A stretch of DNA of 64,000 nucleotides from contig JAHEKV010000004.1 in NCBI GenBank assembly GCA_024638165.1, forward strand, positions 62,001 to 126,000. Reading direction: 5' to 3'. Position numbers and translations under genes: made by a program. This document shows, one piece after another, positions 9,701 to 17,708 of this stretch. Within the stretch, counting starts at the first letter, position 1; each line of letters begins with the position of its first letter. The notes beneath the pieces were generated by a model that saw only the letters and a list, made by a program, of their open reading frames with translations, was not told the origin of the DNA and made no database searches. The DNA is from Flavobacteriaceae bacterium. GTDB taxonomy: Bacteria > Bacteroidota > Bacteroidia > Flavobacteriales > Flavobacteriaceae.

Positions 9701-10124
9701 CCGAAAGCTCTCGATCGAACAGAGAGGCCGATACAGATAGATGTTGGTTTTCTTTAAATCTTTTTGCAGTTTCTCTAACCAAAGCAAATGCCTTGGGTAA
9801 AAGATCGTTTAGAACCTGTTGCTCTTGCTCAATTTTAGAGTTCTCTAAAGTATCGATCTCTTGGTAAAGTGCTTCACGCACATCGATATCTTCGGTAGCT
9901 TCAATTTGCTGCTCAAGGGCATTTATTTCTTCGGTAATCGAAGCGGTAGCCTCTTTAATCTCTTTTTTGAAATTTGCAGATTGTGTTCTTAGTTCGTCTA
10001 AATCAAAGTTTTCAAGTTCCTTTTCAGCTTCTTTAACCGCTTCGACTAGGGGTCTCAACGATTTTACATCCTTTTCTGATTTATCTCCGACGAATACTTT
10101 TAAAATCTTGTTTACGATCCCCAT
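6762..10124 (-). CDS. secA: preprotein translocase ATPase subunit SecA (long Bacteroidota form)
   Basis: SecA is the motor that pushes unfolded preproteins through SecYEG. The 1120-residue length exceeds the roughly 900 of E. coli SecA and fits the Bacteroidota form, which carries extra inserts in the motor region. Walker A is MQTGEGKTL near residue 195, Walker B and motif II are [21 protein letters not shown], and the second motor half shows GRGTDIKL and [14 protein letters not shown]. The C-terminus ends in WVLKS and lacks the cysteine zinc module that binds SecB in proteobacteria. It stands alone after a terminator that separates it from the DUF2795 gene. Confidence 0.97.
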   Translation of the reverse strand: [1120 protein letters not shown]

Positions 10125-10167
10125 GTTTCTTTCTTTCGCGTACTTGTTGTAGTGACGATAAATTTAA

Positions 10168-10195
10168 TTAAAAAAGCCTCTTGTAGAGGCTTTGA
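10168..10195 (-). terminator. intrinsic terminator after the DUF2795 gene
   Basis: A perfect hairpin AAAGCCTC-TTGTA-GAGGCTTT is followed, on the minus strand, by a T-rich run. It sits between the stop of the DUF2795 gene and the secA start, so it should end the DUF2795 transcript or limit read-through into secA. Confidence 0.8.
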
Positions 10196-10219
10196 TTGAA
10201 GTGTTTTCGATAAATACGG

Positions 10220-10444
10220 TTAGTATTCATCCTCATTCCAAAGGTAGTCTTCTTCAGAAGGGTAGTCAGGCCAGATTTCTTCGATTGATTCGTAAATTTC
10301 TTCACCCTCTTCTTCCATTGACTGAAGGTTTTCAACAACCTCAAGAGGTGCACCTGTTCTAATGGCATAGTCGATAAGCTCATCCTTGGTAGCAGGCCAA
10401 GGCGCATCGCTTAAATAAGAGGCAAGTTCTAACGTCCAGTACAT
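10220..10444 (-). CDS. DUF2795 domain-containing small acidic protein
   Basis: A 74-residue cytoplasmic protein with the Bacteroidota DUF2795 sequence MYWTLELASYLSDAPWPAT, then a helical core (DELIDYAIRTGAPLEVVENL) and a very acidic tail ending in NEDEY. Its role is unknown; it is found beside secA in many Flavobacteriia, as here. A good -7 promoter box (TATTTTTG) lies 24 bases upstream and a terminator lies downstream, so it is probably a single-gene transcript. The track ORF at 10168-10407 in another frame is a shadow. Confidence 0.9.
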   Translation of the reverse strand: MYWTLELASYLSDAPWPATKDELIDYAIRTGAPLEVVENLQSMEEEGEEIYESIEEIWPDYPSEEDYLWNEDEY

Positions 10445-10467
10445 ATATTTTTAGGTTTAATTTTTTG

Positions 10468-10475
10468 CAAAAATA
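10468..10475 (-). promoter_or_regulatory. -7 promoter box for the DUF2795 gene
   Basis: TATTTTTG on the minus strand matches the Bacteroidota -7 consensus TAnnTTTG exactly and lies 24 bases before the ATG. No clear -33 TTG is seen at the usual spacing. Confidence 0.55.
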
Positions 10476-10529
10476 GAAGTTCGATGCTATCTACCTACTC
10501 CTTTTCAAAAAATCGTTGTTAAATATTGG

Positions 10530-10655
10530 TTAATCTCTTCGCTTGTCCTTTAAAAACCGACGTTCTCGCCGTTTTTTATTTCGTCTTTTCATTTGAACTA
10601 GAAGAAATAAATAGACCACAACCAGCGCACCTAATAGGAAATAAAAATTCTGCAT
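10530..10655 (-). CDS. 41-aa single-pass membrane protein with a strongly basic tail
   Basis: Too short for the ORF track. An ATG at 10655 starts MQNFYFLLGALVVVYLFLLV, one membrane helix, followed by QMKRRNKKRRERRFLKDKRRD, in which about two thirds of the residues are Lys or Arg, and a TAA stop at 10530-10532. It begins eight bases after the stop of the DUF4105 gene on the same strand, consistent with an operon. The charge pattern predicts a cytoplasmic C-terminus that could touch RNA, ribosomes or lipid head groups, but this is inference. I recognise no family. The plus-strand track ORF at 10526-10762 is the shadow of this gene and of DUF4105. Confidence 0.72.
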   Translation of the reverse strand: MQNFYFLLGALVVVYLFLLVQMKRRNKKRRERRFLKDKRRD

Positions 10656-10662
10656 ATCTAAT

Positions 10663-11802
10663 CTATTTTCGAGCAAGTTCAGCCCTGCGAATATATAAGA
10701 TTCCCAGACTAATGGCCAATAGTATAGCCGTTGACCCTATTTCTTGTGCCCCCGTGAGTTGAATAATCACAGTAAAAAGCGCGCTAATCGCTAGTCCTAA
10801 CCAAACCAGTCTTTTGTTGTAAACGACCCCTAGTATAGCTAAAGGGTTAATCCAGAGGATGTTGAAGTTGTTTTTAGTAGCAAGATGTTCTGTTCCTAAC
10901 ATCATAAAAACTAAAAATATACCAGTGACACTAAGGATTCCGAATAATAAGTGTTCTAATTTATCGAGAATTGAAGAGGATGCTTTGGGCCAAATTCGAT
11001 AGAACGAAAAGGCCAAAAACAGGATAGCTACAAAAAGGGGAGAAGTGAAGAAGCGGTTGTTTTTGGATCTGAAATAACGCACGACCAGATTATTTTCATT
11101 TTCTATTAGAAATTCATCGCCGAGTCGGGCACCACTCATTTTTTTATACAAGTAATCAGGTAAAAACAGCGTTTGCGTATTCGTAATTTGGCGGTCTACC
11201 GCACTTCCTAGTATCAGGGTAATACCCCACCGACTCCAAGAGTAGGGATCTAAATATTCATTGATTAATTTTCGGTAAGTGGTTTCCGTATTGATTTCAT
11301 CTGCATAAGTAATCTCTAATCCTGTTGCCGAGCTAATGATTTCGGGAATTTTGGTGGCGCAATTATTCTCTAGAAATTCATAACGATAGAAACGGTTTTC
11401 AGGAAGTAATTCCTCATTGAGTGCATTGAAAAGTTTCTGTTTTTGGGTTGAATTCAGATTCAGCTGTTGTTCGATTACTCCTCTACCATAATGTTGGTAA
11501 TAGTTCGCGAATTGAATAAAACTTGAGGTAGATAGAAAGTAATCGAGCTCTCCTTTAAGAAACTTTAGGTAAAAGTTAGGAGCTTCGAAATCAAACGTTC
11601 CGTAATTAAAAACGATATCTAATCCTTGATAATGATCTTTAACTCGTATGGCCGAATGGCCGAATGCGGCATGAAGCTCTGGCCCAGGACTGCAAGTAAG
11701 TACGCTTACACTTGACCCTTCAGATAACTGAATTTGACCAATGATCGTTTGAAATGATCCGTAGGTCATTAAAAGGAGGAGAGTTCTCAGGAATCGCATC
11801 AT
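10663..11802 (-). CDS. DUF4105 (Lnb-like N-terminal periplasmic domain) membrane protein
   Basis: A 379-residue protein with a cleavable signal (ending near TIIGQ), an extracytoplasmic DUF4105 domain and about five membrane helices at the C-terminus (from about residue 255). The DUF4105 core shows GPELHAAFGHSAIRV and later FLENNCATKIPEI; the conserved His and Asn-Cys resemble the papain-like/NlpC fold proposed for this family, suggesting a peptidase or amidase-like activity in the periplasm, which is unproven. A 41-aa ORF follows eight bases downstream. The double Met at the start leaves a three-base uncertainty. Confidence 0.85.
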   Translation of the reverse strand: MMRFLRTLLLLMTYGSFQTIIGQIQLSEGSSVSVLTCSPGPELHAAFGHSAIRVKDHYQGLDIVFNYGTFDFEAPNFYLKFLKGELDYFLSTSSFIQFANYYQHYGRGVIEQQLNLNSTQKQKLFNALNEELLPENRFYRYEFLENNCATKIPEIISSATGLEITYADEINTETTYRKLINEYLDPYSWSRWGITLILGSAVDRQITNTQTLFLPDYLYKKMSGARLGDEFLIENENNLVVRYFRSKNNRFFTSPLFVAILFLAFSFYRIWPKASSSILDKLEHLLFGILSVTGIFLVFMMLGTEHLATKNNFNILWINPLAILGVVYNKRLVWLGLAISALFTVIIQLTGAQEIGSTAILLAISLGILYIRRAELARK

Positions 11803-11865
11803 AATTCAAATATAGAAAATGCAGTGCCCATAAAAATGTACATTTACAGACGAATTCAAAATTTG

Positions 11866-12540
11866 ATGCGCAAATCAATCCCCAATCTAATCACCCTTTT
11901 GAACGCTTTGTGCGGATGGTTAGCCATTTACTATTCGAGTAAAGGCGCTTTTGATTATGCTACGGGATTATTAATAATCGCAGCCGTATTTGATTTTCTT
12001 GACGGGTTTCTAGCTAAACGTTTGAATGCCTTTTCAAAAGAGGGAGCTTTACTTGACTCCATGGCTGATTTAATCAGTTTTGGTGCGACACCGGCACTTT
12101 TTATTTTATTTCGATTTGAGTCTTCGGAGTACTTTATCCCCTTAGTGATTAGTTCAGGTTTTTTGTTTTCTTGTGCACTTTGGCGACTCGTTAGATATAC
12201 ACTTCATGCTGCAGAGACTAAGCCGTATTTTGAGGGTATGCCAACTCCAGCGATGACTTTAAGTATCGTTGGTACGTCCTACTTTCTAACTTCTTTGACT
12301 TCTTTAGATCATAGTCAAGAGGCTATGGTGATTGTAGTGTTATCTGTGATTTTAGGTCTTTGGATGATCAGTAAAATACCCACATTGAGTTTTAAGGTAA
12401 CAGAATGGTCTTTCTCCGCGAATTGGCAGCGTTACTCCTTCGTAACAGTAACTGTTGTCGGGTTGGTATTTCTGGGTATTTCAGGCGTTCCTGTCGCGCT
12501 TGGAGCCTACCTGCTATTTTCCCTTTTCCTCAAAAGCTAA
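11866..12540 (+). CDS. pssA: CDP-diacylglycerol-serine O-phosphatidyltransferase
   Basis: PssA makes phosphatidylserine, the precursor of phosphatidylethanolamine, in the inner membrane. The CDP-alcohol phosphotransferase motif is present: [20 protein letters not shown] then [11 protein letters not shown]. The usual Arg of the DGxxAR block is Lys here (DGFLAK). I start the gene at the ATG at 11866, giving [17 protein letters not shown], the usual family N-terminus; the track start at 11824 is a GTG that adds 14 basic residues. About six membrane helices follow. The 3' end overlaps convergent lptB by 27 bases. Confidence 0.92.
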   Translation: MRKSIPNLITLLNALCGWLAIYYSSKGAFDYATGLLIIAAVFDFLDGFLAKRLNAFSKEGALLDSMADLISFGATPALFILFRFESSEYFIPLVISSGFLFSCALWRLVRYTLHAAETKPYFEGMPTPAMTLSIVGTSYFLTSLTSLDHSQEAMVIVVLSVILGLWMISKIPTLSFKVTEWSFSANWQRYSFVTVTVVGLVFLGISGVPVALGAYLLFSLFLKS

Positions 12541-13269
12541 TCGCTTTTTGCGAAGCTCAAAATTCTGTCCTAGGTAGACTTTTCGAACCATTTCATCCGC
12601 AGCTAGCTCTTCAGGTGCCCCTGCTTTTAATATGTTTCCTTCAAACATTAAATAGGAACGTTCTGTAATAGCCAGCGTTTCTTGAACGTTGTGGTCGGTT
12701 ATTAATATCCCGATGTTTTTATGCTTCAGCTGGGCAACAATTCGTTGGATGTCTTCTACGGCCACGGGATCAACTCCCGCAAAGGGCTCATCAAGTAAAA
12801 TGAACTTAGGGTCTGTTGCTAAGGCCCGGGCTATTTCTGTTCTTCGACGTTCTCCTCCAGATAAAAGATCTCCTCGGTTCTTTCGAATATGGGTTAGTGA
12901 AAACTCTTCAAGTAGCTCCTCCATCTTCTCCTTTTGTGCTGTCTTAGAAAGGGAGGTAGTTTGCAGTACACTTAGAATGTTTTCTTCGACGCTTAGTTTG
13001 CGAAATACGGAGGCTTCTTGTGCCAAGTAACCAATACCGTTTTGTGCCCTCTTATACATCGGATAATCGGTAATCTCTTTATCGTCTAGATAAATGGCAC
13101 CTCCATTGGGTCTAACTAAACCTACAATCATGTAAAAAGAGGTGGTTTTACCAGCACCGTTAGGTCCTAATAAACCGATGATTTCTCCCTGGTTTACCTC
13201 GAGAGAAACACTTTTGACAACCGTACGCTGATTGTATACTTTCTTAAGATTGGTAGCGCTAAGCTTCAC
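12514..13269 (-). CDS. lptB: LPS export ABC transporter ATP-binding protein LptB
   Basis: LptB is the cytoplasmic ATPase that powers LPS extraction by LptFG. Walker [10 protein letters not shown] is at 35-43, the signature [15 protein letters not shown] near 137 and Walker [14 protein letters not shown] just after it; the [18 protein letters not shown] stretch is characteristic of LptB within the ABC family. The 251-residue length is normal. It overlaps the upstream AhpD-like gene by 11 bases and the convergent pssA by 27. The operon also carries kdsD, so LPS core synthesis and export genes sit together. Confidence 0.95.
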   Translation of the reverse strand: MKLSATNLKKVYNQRTVVKSVSLEVNQGEIIGLLGPNGAGKTTSFYMIVGLVRPNGGAIYLDDKEITDYPMYKRAQNGIGYLAQEASVFRKLSVEENILSVLQTTSLSKTAQKEKMEELLEEFSLTHIRKNRGDLLSGGERRRTEIARALATDPKFILLDEPFAGVDPVAVEDIQRIVAQLKHKNIGILITDHNVQETLAITERSYLMFEGNILKAGAPEELAADEMVRKVYLGQNFELRKKRLAFEEKGK

Positions 13270-13615
13270 GATTTTCGTTTATGGCATCTAAATATTCATA
13301 AGCTCTTCTGAGGTGCGGAATTACAATAGTTCCACCAATGAGTGTAGCGATACCTAGACTTTCTTTGATTTCTTCTGAATTTGCGCCGGCTTTACGTGCT
13401 CCCTCAATGTGATAGCGAACACAGTCATCACAACGAAGCACCGCAGAGGCGACTAACCCTAATAACTCTTTTGTTTTGACATCTAAAGCACCTTCGGTAA
13501 ATGCGTTAGTGTCCAAATTAAATATACGTTTGATCAATTTTTGATCATCGCTAAGAATACGCTCGTTCATTTTCGAACGATAGGTATTGAATTCCTCAAC
13601 TAGTGAATTAGCCAT
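13259..13615 (-). CDS. carboxymuconolactone decarboxylase / AhpD-like protein
   Basis: A 118-residue helical protein of the CMD/AhpD family. The redox motif CDDC followed by H three residues later ([19 protein letters not shown]) has the spacing found in AhpD-type peroxidase/thiol-disulfide proteins, and the C-terminal helix pattern [15 protein letters not shown] is usual. It probably acts as a cytoplasmic thiol-dependent antioxidant, but the substrate is unknown. It overlaps both tatC (8 bases) and lptB (11 bases), so its expression is coupled to envelope genes. Confidence 0.88.
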   Translation of the reverse strand: MANSLVEEFNTYRSKMNERILSDDQKLIKRIFNLDTNAFTEGALDVKTKELLGLVASAVLRCDDCVRYHIEGARKAGANSEEIKESLGIATLIGGTIVIPHLRRAYEYLDAINENREA

Positions 13616-14414
13616 TAGATTTTTGTTTGCGAATTACAATTCTTGAAATGAAGATACTAAACTCGTATAAGATCAGAACCGGTATCGATACGATTACCTG
13701 ACTTGCTACATCGGGTGGAGTAATCACTGCGGAAATAACAAAGATGATAACAATAGCAAATTTGCGGTACGTTTTTAAAATTTCAGGAGTTACTAATCCT
13801 ATACGTGTTAAAAAGTAGATTAGAATGGGTAACTCGAACATGATTCCGCAAGCGATTACAGAGGCTCTGACGGTAGAGATGTAGGATGAAATATCGATTT
13901 CGTTTGCTACCTCTTGACTTACGGTGTAGGTTCCTAAGAAGTTAATCGAAAGAGGTGCGATTACATAATAACCAAAAAGAACTCCTAAAAAGAAGAGTGA
14001 AGATGCTACAATGATGAATCCCCTTGAATGTTTTCGTTCGTTTTCATACAATCCAGGACTTATAAAGCGCCATAACTCCCATAGGAGATATGGAAAACCT
14101 ACGATAATACCAGCCCAGATAGAAGTCCAGATATGTGCAGAGAACTGCCCAGCCATCGTTCTGTTTTGTAAAGTGAAGGGTAGACTATCTGCGCAGAAAT
14201 CAGAGGTCACTCCAAAGAAGGTGGCAATCTGGCAAAAGAAATGATAGGTCGGAAAATTCATATTCTTCGGCCCAAATATGATCGTATCGAAGATGAACCC
14301 TTTAAAAACAAAGGCGAAAACTGCAATGATCATAATCGCGAGAATAGAACGAATTAAGTGCCAACGTAGTTCTTCTAAATGGTCTAAAAAAGACATCTCG
14401 TCTCTATTACTCAT
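13608..14414 (-). CDS. tatC: Sec-independent protein translocase TatC
   Basis: TatC is the receptor subunit for twin-arginine substrates. The N-terminus MSFLDHLEELRWHLIRS is the diagnostic TatC signature (FxxHLxELRxRL), followed by six predicted helices and GLYENERKHSRGF in a conserved loop. The 268-residue length is normal. TatA is not encoded in this window. It overlaps kdsD by four bases upstream and the AhpD-like gene by eight downstream. An internal segment (FCQIATFFGVTSDFCADSL) between helices 1 and 2 is the extended periplasmic loop typical of Bacteroidota TatC. Confidence 0.96.
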   Translation of the reverse strand: MSNRDEMSFLDHLEELRWHLIRSILAIMIIAVFAFVFKGFIFDTIIFGPKNMNFPTYHFFCQIATFFGVTSDFCADSLPFTLQNRTMAGQFSAHIWTSIWAGIIVGFPYLLWELWRFISPGLYENERKHSRGFIIVASSLFFLGVLFGYYVIAPLSINFLGTYTVSQEVANEIDISSYISTVRASVIACGIMFELPILIYFLTRIGLVTPEILKTYRKFAIVIIFVISAVITPPDVASQVIVSIPVLILYEFSIFISRIVIRKQKSNG

Positions 14415-15415
14415 ACTAAGCCTGCTTGAATCAAATTATGAAGATGCAAGATACCTACATATTCGTTATTATCGATAACGATCAATTGTGTGATTTCATT
14501 TGAATTCATTAGCTGAAGCGCTTCAGATGCCAATCGATCAGAATGAATCGATTTAGGATTGAGGCTCATCAATTCAGTTGCTTTCACCGTGTTGAAATCA
14601 GGACTTCTCTCTAGCATACGTCTTAGGTCTCCGTCGGTGATCATTCCGATCACTTTATCTTCTTCACAAACTGCCGTACAGCCTAATAAATTCTTCGAAA
14701 TCTCGACGATTACTTCTTTTAATGTACTTAAGGGCTGTACTCTAGGCAGTAATTCTGGGTTAATCAGGTCTTTTACCTTTAAGGTTAGTTTTTTACCTAA
14801 GCTTCCTCCGGGATGGTATTGAGCAAATTGTTCTGCTTTAAAGCCCTTATTTTCAAGTGTTGCCACCATTAGTGCATCTCCAAGCGCCAATTGAAGCGTT
14901 GTGCTCGCTGTTGGTGCTAAGTCATGCGGGCAGGCCTCTTTTTCGACAGGAGTTAAAAGGGTTAGCGTAGCACTTTTACTTACTATTGAATCTGAATTGG
15001 CAGTAACAGCAATAAAGGGCAATTCCAGATTTTTTAGGTGAAGGGCAAGAGTTTTGATTTCTTCGCTATTCCCACTTTTAGAGAGAATAAATACTAAATC
15101 TCCCTTTTGAATCATCCCTAAATCGCCATGAACTGCATCCGCAGCATGCATAAATAGCGCAGGAGTACCAGTAGAGTTAAAGCTTGCTACCCATTTCTGA
15201 GCAATAAGTGCACTTTTACCGACTCCACTTACTACAACTCTTCCTTTTAGATGAGTGATCATTTTAATGACCTCTTCAAAGTGTTGATTGATGGTATTCT
15301 GGAGATTTTCGAGAGCATCAATCTCAATTTGTAAGACACGATGCGCGATTTCTCTAAGATTTAAAGGTTTCTTCAAGGGTAAGCCGGTGAATTGTGAAAT
15401 ATGTGTTAAATTCAA
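14411..15415 (-). CDS. kdsD: arabinose-5-phosphate isomerase (KpsF/GutQ family)
   Basis: Converts ribulose-5-phosphate to arabinose-5-phosphate, the first step to Kdo of the LPS inner core. An N-terminal SIS domain (about 40-200) contains GVGKSALIAQKWVASFNSTG and AADAVHGDLGM, with the conserved acidic and Ser/His positions of this family; two CBS domains (about 210-334) end in the typical GDLRRMLE and QLIVIDNNEYVGILHLHNLI. Length 334 is normal. It is first in the kdsD-tatC-AhpD-like-lptB operon, and divergent from recQ with a 61-base gap that must hold both promoters. Confidence 0.93.
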   Translation of the reverse strand: MNLTHISQFTGLPLKKPLNLREIAHRVLQIEIDALENLQNTINQHFEEVIKMITHLKGRVVVSGVGKSALIAQKWVASFNSTGTPALFMHAADAVHGDLGMIQKGDLVFILSKSGNSEEIKTLALHLKNLELPFIAVTANSDSIVSKSATLTLLTPVEKEACPHDLAPTASTTLQLALGDALMVATLENKGFKAEQFAQYHPGGSLGKKLTLKVKDLINPELLPRVQPLSTLKEVIVEISKNLLGCTAVCEEDKVIGMITDGDLRRMLERSPDFNTVKATELMSLNPKSIHSDRLASEALQLMNSNEITQLIVIDNNEYVGILHLHNLIQAGLV

Positions 15416-15476
15416 CTACGAAATTACAAATTATACCCCGAATACATCTGAATTGTTGATTGACAAGTAGACTCTG

Positions 15477-17672
15477 ATGATTCTAAACGAAAATGAATTA
15501 TATCAAACCCTGAGAAAATTCTTTGGATTCGCTGAATTCAAAGGATTGCAAAAGGAGGCTATAGGTGCACTTCTTTCAGGTCGAGATACGTTTGTTATTA
15601 TGCCAACAGGGGGTGGTAAGTCTTTGTGCTATCAGCTGCCGGCATTGATGTGCGAAGGAACCGCAATTGTTATCAGCCCGCTGATTGCCTTAATGAAAAA
15701 CCAGGTGGATGCGATAAGAAGTCAGTCAGCTGTTGCGGGAATAGCTCACGTTTTAAACTCCTCGCTGACCAAAACCGAGACCCAAACGGTTATCGACGAC
15801 TTGAAATCAGGAGTTACTAAATTATTATTTGTCGCTCCCGAGTCATTAACTAAGCAGCATAATATCGATTTATTAAAGTCGATACCACTTTCGTTTGTAG
15901 CTATTGATGAGGCGCATTGTATTTCAGAATGGGGTCATGATTTCAGACCAGAATACAGAAATATTCGAGCGATTATCGATCGATTGTCACCGGGAATACC
16001 TTTGATTGCACTTACCGCTACAGCTACTCCTAAGGTTCAGGAGGATATTATGAAGAACTTGGGAATGAAAGATGCGGTTTTACTCAAATCTTCCTTCAAT
16101 CGCCCCAATTTATATTATGAAGTTCGACCTAAGACCGAACAGGTTAATAGTGATATCGTTAAGCTTATAGCCCAACATCCGAATAAATCGGTAATCATCT
16201 ATTGCCTTAGCCGTAAAAAGGTTGAAGAACTAGCACAGATTCTGCAATTGAATGGTATCAAAGCGATTCCTTATCACGCAGGCTTTGACGCAAAAACTCG
16301 CGCGCTTTATCAAGATCAATTCTTGATGGAGGATGTGGATGTGGTCGTCGCAACTATAGCCTTCGGAATGGGCATCGATAAACCCGATGTTAGGCTAGTG
16401 ATTCATTACGATATGCCGAAGAGTATAGAGAGTTATTACCAAGAAACTGGTAGAGCAGGCAGGGATGGTGGTGAAGGTATCTGTATTGCTTTTTACTCCT
16501 CTAAGGATATTGAGAAGTTAGAAAAATTCAGTTCTGGTAAGCCAGTCGCTGAACAGGAGGTAAGTCAGGCGTTATTACAGGACGTTATTGCTTATGCAGA
16601 GACTTCGCTTTCGAGAAGAAAATTTATCCTTCATTATTTCGGAGAAGAGTTTGATGAGGTGAACGGAGAAGGAGCGGATATGGATGATAATGCCCGTAAT
16701 CCCAAAGAACTTTTTGAAGCCGGTGAAGAAGCTGCTCTTGCCCTGGATGTCGTTCAGAAGACTTCAGAAAAATTCAAAAGCAAGGAGATTGTTCGAATAC
16801 TAAGGGGGAAACCTAATGCGATGATCAGCTCTCATAAAACAGATGAAAAACCGTTTTTTGGATGTGGTCATGCCCATAAATCATTTTTCTGGCATGCATT
16901 GGTTAGACAACTAGTCATCGCTGGGTTTTTGAATAAATCGATAGAAAACTACGGTTTACTGCAGATTACCGAAAAGGGGTATTCCTTCCTTAAAAATCCA
17001 TCGAGTTTTCAAATGGTCCTTGATCGTGATTATGACCGGGAAGTAGCTGAGATTAATCAGGAAAAATCAAAAGGTGGAGGTGTAGACGACCAATTGCTGT
17101 CCATACTTAAAACACTCAGAAAAAAAGAAGCTGATAAGTACGGGGTGCCTCCCTATATCATTCTTCAAGATCCTTCACTGGAAGATATGGCACTCAAATA
17201 CCCGACCACTCTTGAAGAATTAGGACAAATACATGGGGTGGGAGATGCCAAGGCGAAACGATATGGTCAGCCATTTGTGAATTGTATAGCCCAGTATGTA
17301 GAGGAAAACGACATCATTAAACCTGATGAACTTGTGGTTAAATCTGCAGGCTCAAATTCGGGCTTAAAGCTCTATATCATACAAAACGTAGACCGAAAGT
17401 TTGCTTTTGACGATATTGCCTCTTCTAAAGGAATCACTCAGGAAGAACTGCTCCAAACCATGGAACAGATTGTGTTTAGTGGAACTAAGCTGGATATTGG
17501 TTATTGGGTTGACGAATTGTTAGATGATGATTCGCAAGAAGAACTTCATGATTATTTCATTGAAGCTAGTTCTAATAGTCTTGAGGATGCTATCACTGAA
17601 TTAGAAGAAGATTTTGAAGAAGAAGAAATTCGTTTATATCGCATTAAATTCTACTCTGAGCAGGCTATTTAA
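15477..17672 (+). CDS. recQ: ATP-dependent DNA helicase RecQ (zinc-less RQC variant)
   Basis: A 3'-5' DNA helicase for recombination and fork repair. Walker A PTGGGKSLCYQLPA (43-56), the DEAH box IDEAHCISEWGHDFRPEYR, and QETGRAGRDGG near 320 are all intact, followed by an RQC winged-helix domain, an HRDC domain near 530-610 and a C-terminal helix-turn-helix extension. The RQC region reads TSLSRRKFILHYFGEEFDEV where E. coli RecQ has cysteines: none of the four zinc ligands is present. I believe this is a family trait of Bacteroidota RecQ. Length 731 is longer than the 610 of E. coli because of the C-terminal extension. Confidence 0.96.
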   Translation: MILNENELYQTLRKFFGFAEFKGLQKEAIGALLSGRDTFVIMPTGGGKSLCYQLPALMCEGTAIVISPLIALMKNQVDAIRSQSAVAGIAHVLNSSLTKTETQTVIDDLKSGVTKLLFVAPESLTKQHNIDLLKSIPLSFVAIDEAHCISEWGHDFRPEYRNIRAIIDRLSPGIPLIALTATATPKVQEDIMKNLGMKDAVLLKSSFNRPNLYYEVRPKTEQVNSDIVKLIAQHPNKSVIIYCLSRKKVEELAQILQLNGIKAIPYHAGFDAKTRALYQDQFLMEDVDVVVATIAFGMGIDKPDVRLVIHYDMPKSIESYYQETGRAGRDGGEGICIAFYSSKDIEKLEKFSSGKPVAEQEVSQALLQDVIAYAETSLSRRKFILHYFGEEFDEVNGEGADMDDNARNPKELFEAGEEAALALDVVQKTSEKFKSKEIVRILRGKPNAMISSHKTDEKPFFGCGHAHKSFFWHALVRQLVIAGFLNKSIENYGLLQITEKGYSFLKNPSSFQMVLDRDYDREVAEINQEKSKGGGVDDQLLSILKTLRKKEADKYGVPPYIILQDPSLEDMALKYPTTLEELGQIHGVGDAKAKRYGQPFVNCIAQYVEENDIIKPDELVVKSAGSNSGLKLYIIQNVDRKFAFDDIASSKGITQEELLQTMEQIVFSGTKLDIGYWVDELLDDDSQEELHDYFIEASSNSLEDAITELEEDFEEEEIRLYRIKFYSEQAI

Positions 17673-17696
17673 AGTCTGTTTTTTTGAATCAAAACG

Positions 17697-17704
17697 TACC
17701 TTTG
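17697..17704 (+). promoter_or_regulatory. -7 promoter box for the cysteine desulfurase gene
   Basis: TACCTTTG is an exact match to TAnnTTTG and ends five bases before the ATG at 17709. With normal geometry transcription would begin at or within a few bases of the start codon, giving a leaderless or nearly leaderless mRNA. Confidence 0.55.
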
Positions 17705-17708
17705 ATAA

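Noticed and set aside
7677-9867. Several 60-90 aa ORFs on the plus strand inside secA
   Set aside because: All are antisense to a well-conserved essential gene and have no recognisable features.
10526-10762. 78-aa plus-strand ORF of the track
   Set aside because: It is antisense to the 41-aa ORF and to the DUF4105 3' end and shows no protein-like pattern.
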